This document shows, in pieces, positions 59,864 through 64,000 of a stretch of 64,000 bases of DNA. Under the pieces are notes generated by a model. The model worked only from the letters and a program-made list of their open reading frames with translations, was not told the origin of the DNA and ran no database searches. Source of the stretch: Streptomyces formicae (GTDB lineage: Bacteria > Actinomycetota > Actinomycetes > Streptomycetales > Streptomycetaceae). How positions within the stretch are numbered: the stretch's first letter is position 1; every line of letters starts with the position of its first letter. The position numbers and the translations under genes are program-made. The stretch is taken from contig NZ_CP022685.1 of NCBI RefSeq assembly GCF_002556545.1, positions 7,046,001-7,110,000 on the forward strand, written 5' to 3'.

Positions 59864-61320
59864 AGGACTTCGATGTCGTCGTGGTCGGCGCCGGGCCCAC
59901 CGGCCTCGTCCTCGCGGGACTGCTCTCACGGGCCGGAGCGAAGGTCCTGGTCGTGGAGCGCAGGATCGACAGGGGCGACCGCCCCAAGGCCGTCGTGCTG
60001 CACGCGCCAACGCTCGAACTCCTCGACTCCTTCGGCCTGTTGGACGAGGTGACCGACCGCAGCATCCCGCTCGAACGGTTCGCCTTCCACCTCAAGGGCA
60101 CCGGGTCCTTCACCGCCGGGATGACGGGGACGGACACCCATCTGGACGGCTACCGCAACATGCCGCAGCCGATCCTGGAGGGGCTCCTCGAGAAGTACGC
60201 GCTCGGATACGGCGCACGGATCGAGTACGGCGTCGGCTACCTGTCCCACGAGGCGGGCGGCACGGGGAACTCGGGCGACTCGGGCGTCCTGGTCCGCTTC
60301 GAGGGCCGCGACGACGTCCGCTGCTCCTACCTGGTCGGCAGCGACGGGCCGCGCAGCGCCGTGCGCGAGTCCCTGGGCGTCACGATGGCGGGGCGCAGCC
60401 TCTCCACGAGCTACCTGCTGATCGAAGGGGTCCCCCGGGAACTGGTCTGCCGCGACGAGGTCGGCGTGCACGTCGGGGCGAACGGCATGGTCACGATGAT
60501 GCCGATCCCCGGTGACCAGGTCCTCATGGCGGGCCCCGTGGTCAACGGACTCACCCTGGACCGGGGTGCGTCGGTGCCGTGGCGCCGGATCGCGGACGCG
60601 ATCGACACGCTGGGCTTCGGCAGCCGTCTGGAGCTGGCAGAGGCCCTGCGCACGAGCCACTACTCCGTGGACCTGAGGGTCGCCGAACGGTGGGTGAGCG
60701 GCAAGGTCGTCCTGGCCGGGGACGCCGCACACCTGAACACCCCTGCCGGGGGGCAGGGGTTGAACCTCGGCATCGGCGACGCCCTCGCCCTGTCCTGGAG
60801 GCTGCTCGCGGCGCTGCGGCACGACGAAGCGGAACTGCTCGCGGGGTACGAGGCGGAACGGCGGCCCTATGCGACGCGGGTCGGACAGACCACGTTCCTC
60901 GCCCCGCTCATCGACCGGATGCGGGCCGCGCGGGACGTCGACGACCCGTCCGTACGAGCGGAGTTGGCCGAGCTCGCGCTGAGCTGGAGCCAGCTCTACC
61001 CGGACCACGGGAACCCCGTGAAGCGGCACGGCGCACGCTACGAGCTGAGCGCCGGGGCGCGCGTGCCCACCTGGACCAGGGCCGCCGACGGCCGGCTTAC
61101 GCCGTTCCTCGCACCGAGCGACCGCGTCGACGCTTCCACGCTGCTGTGGTTCGACGACACGGAGCCCGTGTCGGTGGAGAGCGATCTGCCGGTTCCCCCG
61201 GTACGGGAGGTGCGCCGGGTCGCCCGGCCCGCCGCCGACGGCCGCGTCACCGTGCCGGACGGCGCGAGGGGACTCCTCGTACGGCCGGACCGGTTGGTCG
61301 CCGAGGTCATCGGTTCCTGA
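59860..61320 (+). CDS. FAD-dependent aromatic/polyketide hydroxylase
   Basis: 486 aa from the ATG at 59860. Motifs: DVVVVGAGPTGLVLAGLLSR, the DG motif YLVGSDGPRSAVRESLGV, the GD motif KVVLAGDAAHLNTPAGGQGL with NLGIGDALALSWRLLAAL after it. The C-terminal thioredoxin-like domain ends the protein. This is the PgaE/RdmE-type family that hydroxylates aromatic polyketides with NADPH and oxygen; the neighbouring AvrD and KAS III leave the substrate open. Confidence 0.88.
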   Translation: MKDFDVVVVGAGPTGLVLAGLLSRAGAKVLVVERRIDRGDRPKAVVLHAPTLELLDSFGLLDEVTDRSIPLERFAFHLKGTGSFTAGMTGTDTHLDGYRNMPQPILEGLLEKYALGYGARIEYGVGYLSHEAGGTGNSGDSGVLVRFEGRDDVRCSYLVGSDGPRSAVRESLGVTMAGRSLSTSYLLIEGVPRELVCRDEVGVHVGANGMVTMMPIPGDQVLMAGPVVNGLTLDRGASVPWRRIADAIDTLGFGSRLELAEALRTSHYSVDLRVAERWVSGKVVLAGDAAHLNTPAGGQGLNLGIGDALALSWRLLAALRHDEAELLAGYEAERRPYATRVGQTTFLAPLIDRMRAARDVDDPSVRAELAELALSWSQLYPDHGNPVKRHGARYELSAGARVPTWTRAADGRLTPFLAPSDRVDASTLLWFDDTEPVSVESDLPVPPVREVRRVARPAADGRVTVPDGARGLLVRPDRLVAEVIGS

Positions 61321-61380
61321 ACGACTCCTTCCTTTACCCACCGCCTATCCATGAATTCACCTGAGAAAGAGAGAAATACG

Positions 61381-61779
61381 ATGACGTTTCCCGCTATGCC
61401 CAAGGCAGTTCACCAGTTCTACGCCGGTTCGCAGGCCGCCGACGCCGACCTCTGGGCCGGAGCCTTCGCCGAGAACGGCCTTTTCCACGACCCGGTCGGC
61501 AGCGAGCCGATCCGTGGCCGTGAGGCGATCCTCGCCCGGCTGCGCAAGGTGATCCCCCAGTTCGACCCGTTCCTCGGCATCACGCCCGTCGACGCCTACA
61601 CCACGGGCGGCCAGACCGCCGTGCACTGGCGCGGTGCCGTCGTCACCACCGACGGCAAGCCGGTCAACTGGTCGGGCATCTCGGTCTTCCGCCTCGACGA
61701 GGACGGTCTGATCGCCGAGCTCTGGGCCTACTTCCACCACGGCGTCTTCACCGCGCAGCTCGGCGACAGCGAGCACTGA
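61381..61779 (+). CDS. SnoaL-like (nuclear transport factor 2 fold) protein
   Basis: 132 aa; the ATG at 61381 is preferred (AGAAAGAGAG upstream), an ATG at 61351 is possible. NTF2-like fold: AVHQFYAGSQAADADLWAGA, FHDPVGSEPIRGREAILARL, VFRLDEDGLIAELWAYFHH. Family members include polyketide cyclases, isomerases and non-catalytic proteins. Second SnoaL-type domain in this run, after the one fused to flavodoxin. Confidence 0.82.
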   Translation: MTFPAMPKAVHQFYAGSQAADADLWAGAFAENGLFHDPVGSEPIRGREAILARLRKVIPQFDPFLGITPVDAYTTGGQTAVHWRGAVVTTDGKPVNWSGISVFRLDEDGLIAELWAYFHHGVFTAQLGDSEH

Positions 61780-61851
61780 CGCACGCACGTCCCTCCCCGC
61801 CCGCGCGGGCGGGGAGGGCCCGAATCAGGGCAACACAAAGGGGGACCAACC

Positions 61852-62862
61852 ATGCAGGGCACCACCATCACCCGGGAGAGATTCCGTCTCGGCTCCGTCG
61901 ACGACGCCCTGGGCGACCGACAAGGACGCTTCTTCGGCGAGGGCTTCAAGCGCGTCACGCACAGCCTGGGCGCCATCTCCATCCGCCCCTCCGACGCCTC
62001 GGCGCCGGGCGGCGTCGACGCCACGGCGGGGATCCGCATCCCCGGCGTCTGGTCCCGCAAGGGCGAGTCGCACCAGCGCCCGCACCTGTCGACCATCGAC
62101 GCCATGCAGTTCGCGGCCCAGCTCACCGGCCTGTACGTGGCCCACGTCCACGATCTGCCCCCGTCGGGCCACTTCGTCGTACGGTCGCTGTGCATCAAGG
62201 CGGGCTGCACGCCCGACGAGGAGTTCCTCGACCGGTTCCCGGTCTCCGCGCTGCACGAGTCGACCCGCGAACTGCCGGGCACGGACCGCGTGTCGACCAC
62301 GATGGAGTGCCGCATCGGCTCGATGACCGTCCGGGTCGAGGCCGAGCACTCCGCGTCCGCCGCGCCCGTCTACACCGAGGGCTTCTACGCCCACCCCGAG
62401 TACCTGCCGGGCGGGTGGAACGACGCGCCGTACGGGGCGTCCCACCACGGACGCCACCAGTACCTCCTCGACGTGGCGGTCGACGCCGACTCCCTGTCGG
62501 CCGACGCCGAACTGCGGATCACCGAGGCGCTCGCCACCCCCGACGCGCCCGCCACCCCCGACGCGCCGCTCGCGCCGACGATGGTCGACCTCTTCGTGTC
62601 GGCCCTGCAACTGGGTCAGGTCCTGCTCTACCGGCTCGACGGACTCGACCGCGCCACGTCCAACACCCTCTGGATGCGCGGCACCACCATCACCCCGGCC
62701 GACGAGGACCCCGCGCCGCCCGTGCACGACCGGCGCCTGCGCGTGGCCCTGGCCCGCCCGAACGAACTGCCCACCGCCCAGGGCACCTGGCGCGCCGCGC
62801 GGATCCAGGCGACGTACGGCGGTCTGCGGCTCGCCTGCAACGTCGCCCACCTCCTGCCCTGA
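61852..62862 (+). CDS. AvrD-family protein (syringolide-type butenolide enzyme)
   Basis: 336 aa, start ATG at 61852 with AAAGGGGG upstream. The AvrD family is recognised from SVDDALGDRQGRFFGEGFKR near the N terminus, WSRKGESHQRPHLSTIDAM, SLCIKAGCTPDEEFLDRFPV and CRIGSMTVRVEAEHSA. AvrD of Pseudomonas syringae makes syringolides, butanolide elicitors formed from a beta-ketoacid and a sugar, and the family is distantly related to AfsA. Located between a SnoaL-like gene and a KAS III, which could provide the beta-ketoacyl substrate. I infer a small butanolide-like product. Confidence 0.78.
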   Translation: MQGTTITRERFRLGSVDDALGDRQGRFFGEGFKRVTHSLGAISIRPSDASAPGGVDATAGIRIPGVWSRKGESHQRPHLSTIDAMQFAAQLTGLYVAHVHDLPPSGHFVVRSLCIKAGCTPDEEFLDRFPVSALHESTRELPGTDRVSTTMECRIGSMTVRVEAEHSASAAPVYTEGFYAHPEYLPGGWNDAPYGASHHGRHQYLLDVAVDADSLSADAELRITEALATPDAPATPDAPLAPTMVDLFVSALQLGQVLLYRLDGLDRATSNTLWMRGTTITPADEDPAPPVHDRRLRVALARPNELPTAQGTWRAARIQATYGGLRLACNVAHLLP

Positions 62863-62901
62863 CCGACCACCGCACTCCGCAACCGGAAAGGAAGGCCACG
62901 C

Positions 62902-63921
62902 ATGGCGTACCGACCTGCCGCGCTCATGGGACTCGGCAGCTACCTCCCGCCCTGGGTGATCAGCAACGAGGACCTCGCGGCCGAACTCGACACCACCGAT
63001 GAGTGGATCACCACGCGGACCGGCATCCGCGCCCGCCACCGGGTCTCGCCCGGCACCTCGACGGGGGACCTCGCCGTCGAGGCGGGGCACCGGGCGCTGA
63101 AGTCGGCGGGACTCGACGCGGAACCGGGCGCCGTGGACGCCGTCGTCCTCGCCACCACCACGCCGGACCACCCCTGCCCGGCCACCGCGCCCGACGTCGC
63201 CGCCCGCCTGGGGCTCGGTCCCATCGGGGCGTACGACATCTCGGCCGTGTGCTCCGGATTCCTCTACGCCCTGGCCACCGCCTCCGCGCAGATCACCGCC
63301 GGACAGGCCGAGCGCATCCTGGTGATCGGGGCCGAGACGTACTCGACCATCATCAATCCCGCCGACCGGACCACCTCGGTGATCTTCGGCGACGGGGCGG
63401 GCGCCGTCGTCCTCGCCGCGGCCGAGGACTCCGGTCGGCCCGGCGTCCTGCTCGGCGTCGACCTGGGCTCCGACGGCCTGCACCGCGACCTCATCAGCAT
63501 TCCGGCCGGTGGCTCCCGGCAGCGCTCCACCCCGGGTGAACCCGACCCCGACGACCGGTACTTCACGATGCAGGGCAAGAAGGTGTTCGCCGCGGCGGTC
63601 GCCAGGATGGCGGAGTCGTCCACCTCGGTGCTCGACAGCATCGGCTGGACCACCGGATCGGTCGACCACCTGGTGGGCCACCAGGCCAACGCGCGCATCC
63701 TCAAGGCGCTCGCCAAGCAGCTCGGCATCCCCGAGGAGCGGGCCGTCGTCCATCTCGACCGGGTCGGCAACACCTCGGCCGCCTCGATCCCGCTGGCGCT
63801 GGCGCACGCGGCGTCGCAGGGCACGCTCACGCCGGGCTCACGCGTCCTGCTCACCGCGTTCGGCGGCGGGCTCACCTGGGGGTCGGTCGCCCTGACCTGG
63901 CCCGACGTGACGCCCGCCTGA
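62902..63921 (+). CDS. Ketoacyl-ACP synthase III (FabH-like)
   Basis: 339 aa, RBS GGAAAGGAAGG before the ATG. Complete Cys-His-Asn triad: Cys117 in DISAVCSGFLYALA, His260 in VGHQANARILKAL, Asn290 in RVGNTSAASIPLALA. The N-terminal MGLGSYLPPWVISNEDL and TTDEWITTRTGIRARH are typical of FabH. Housekeeping FabH lies with fabD/acpP/fabF; this copy is in a biosynthetic run, so it likely starts a dedicated beta-ketoacyl chain for the AvrD-family enzyme. A further gene begins 50 bp downstream. Confidence 0.9.
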   Translation: MAYRPAALMGLGSYLPPWVISNEDLAAELDTTDEWITTRTGIRARHRVSPGTSTGDLAVEAGHRALKSAGLDAEPGAVDAVVLATTTPDHPCPATAPDVAARLGLGPIGAYDISAVCSGFLYALATASAQITAGQAERILVIGAETYSTIINPADRTTSVIFGDGAGAVVLAAAEDSGRPGVLLGVDLGSDGLHRDLISIPAGGSRQRSTPGEPDPDDRYFTMQGKKVFAAAVARMAESSTSVLDSIGWTTGSVDHLVGHQANARILKALAKQLGIPEERAVVHLDRVGNTSAASIPLALAHAASQGTLTPGSRVLLTAFGGGLTWGSVALTWPDVTPA

Positions 63922-63971
63922 CCCTCACGCACCACGACTCCTCTCTACTCCAGAACAGCGAGTTATCTGTC

Positions 63972-64000
63972 ATGACCATGCAAACCATTGCCCACTCCTC
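63972..64000 (+). CDS. Start of a further gene in the cluster (partial)
   Basis: An ATG at 63972 opens a frame (MTMQTIAHSS...) that runs off the right edge. Only ten codons are visible, 50 bp after the KAS III gene in the same direction. The product cannot be named; an acyl-carrier protein or another ketosynthase would be natural. Low certainty that this is the true start. Confidence 0.35.

Overview
The window is high-GC actinobacterial DNA, almost certainly from a Streptomyces chromosome. Supporting signs are strong third-position GC bias, frequent GTG starts, rare TTA codons, a mycothiol-type enzyme gene, a DmdR/IdeR-type iron box, an OhrR/Ohr pair, an AfsA-type butyrolactone synthase with ArpA-type receptors, and RHS/VCBS secreted giants. 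No rRNA, tRNA, CRISPR array, integrase or insertion sequence was found.

Layout. 1-5.7 kb: end of an FtsX-type ABC exporter, an MmyB-type regulator divergent from a short-chain dehydrogenase (SDR), two more SDRs and a LysR regulator. 5.9-11.6 kb: CGNR zinc-finger regulator, MFS exporter with a minisatellite in its central loop, TetX-like flavin monooxygenase, ohr/ohrR with an operator, a mycothiol-dependent isomerase-like protein and a small secreted protein. 11.7-22.4 kb: two divergent secreted giants (DNRLRE/VCBS protein and an RHS-repeat protein) followed by two small membrane PH-type proteins, a polymorphic-toxin-like arrangement. 22.4-27.6 kb: an avenolide-type autoregulator locus made of acyl-CoA oxidase, ArpA/AvaR-type receptor, cytochrome P450 and a sugar-ketoreductase-like enzyme, with two ARE-like operators lying in the spacers of the divergent promoters. 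27.7-29.7 kb: phosphatase and M20 amidohydrolase. 29.7-41.9 kb: a cobalamin (corrin ring) cluster, cobN with a B12 riboswitch, cobG-cobH-cobIJ, cobK, cbiD, cobM-cobL, interrupted by three tandem 156-bp hairpin repeats. 42-50.5 kb: tsaD, an iron-box-controlled siderophore esterase, a broken lipoprotein gene, a SepF-like gene, NUDIX, ATPase/MazG pair, an LLM-class oxidoreductase and small hypothetical genes.

50.5-56.7 kb is a second signalling locus. A translationally coupled operon (AfsA-type synthase, acyl-CoA-dehydrogenase-like flavoprotein, HAD phosphatase) resembles the three-step logic of methylenomycin-furan/gamma-butyrolactone synthesis. It is flanked by two TetR receptors and an ArsR-like regulator, and three related palindromes with an AGGTAT core lie in front of the regulators and the operon. 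57.1 kb to the right edge is a co-directional biosynthetic run: P-loop protein, flavodoxin-SnoaL fusion, DMT exporter, FAD hydroxylase, SnoaL-like protein, AvrD-family protein and a KAS III. It continues beyond the window. AvrD is the syringolide-forming family of Pseudomonas, so the window may hold three small-molecule signal pathways side by side. The AvrD/KAS III run under a butyrolactone regulon is the best candidate for an undescribed system.
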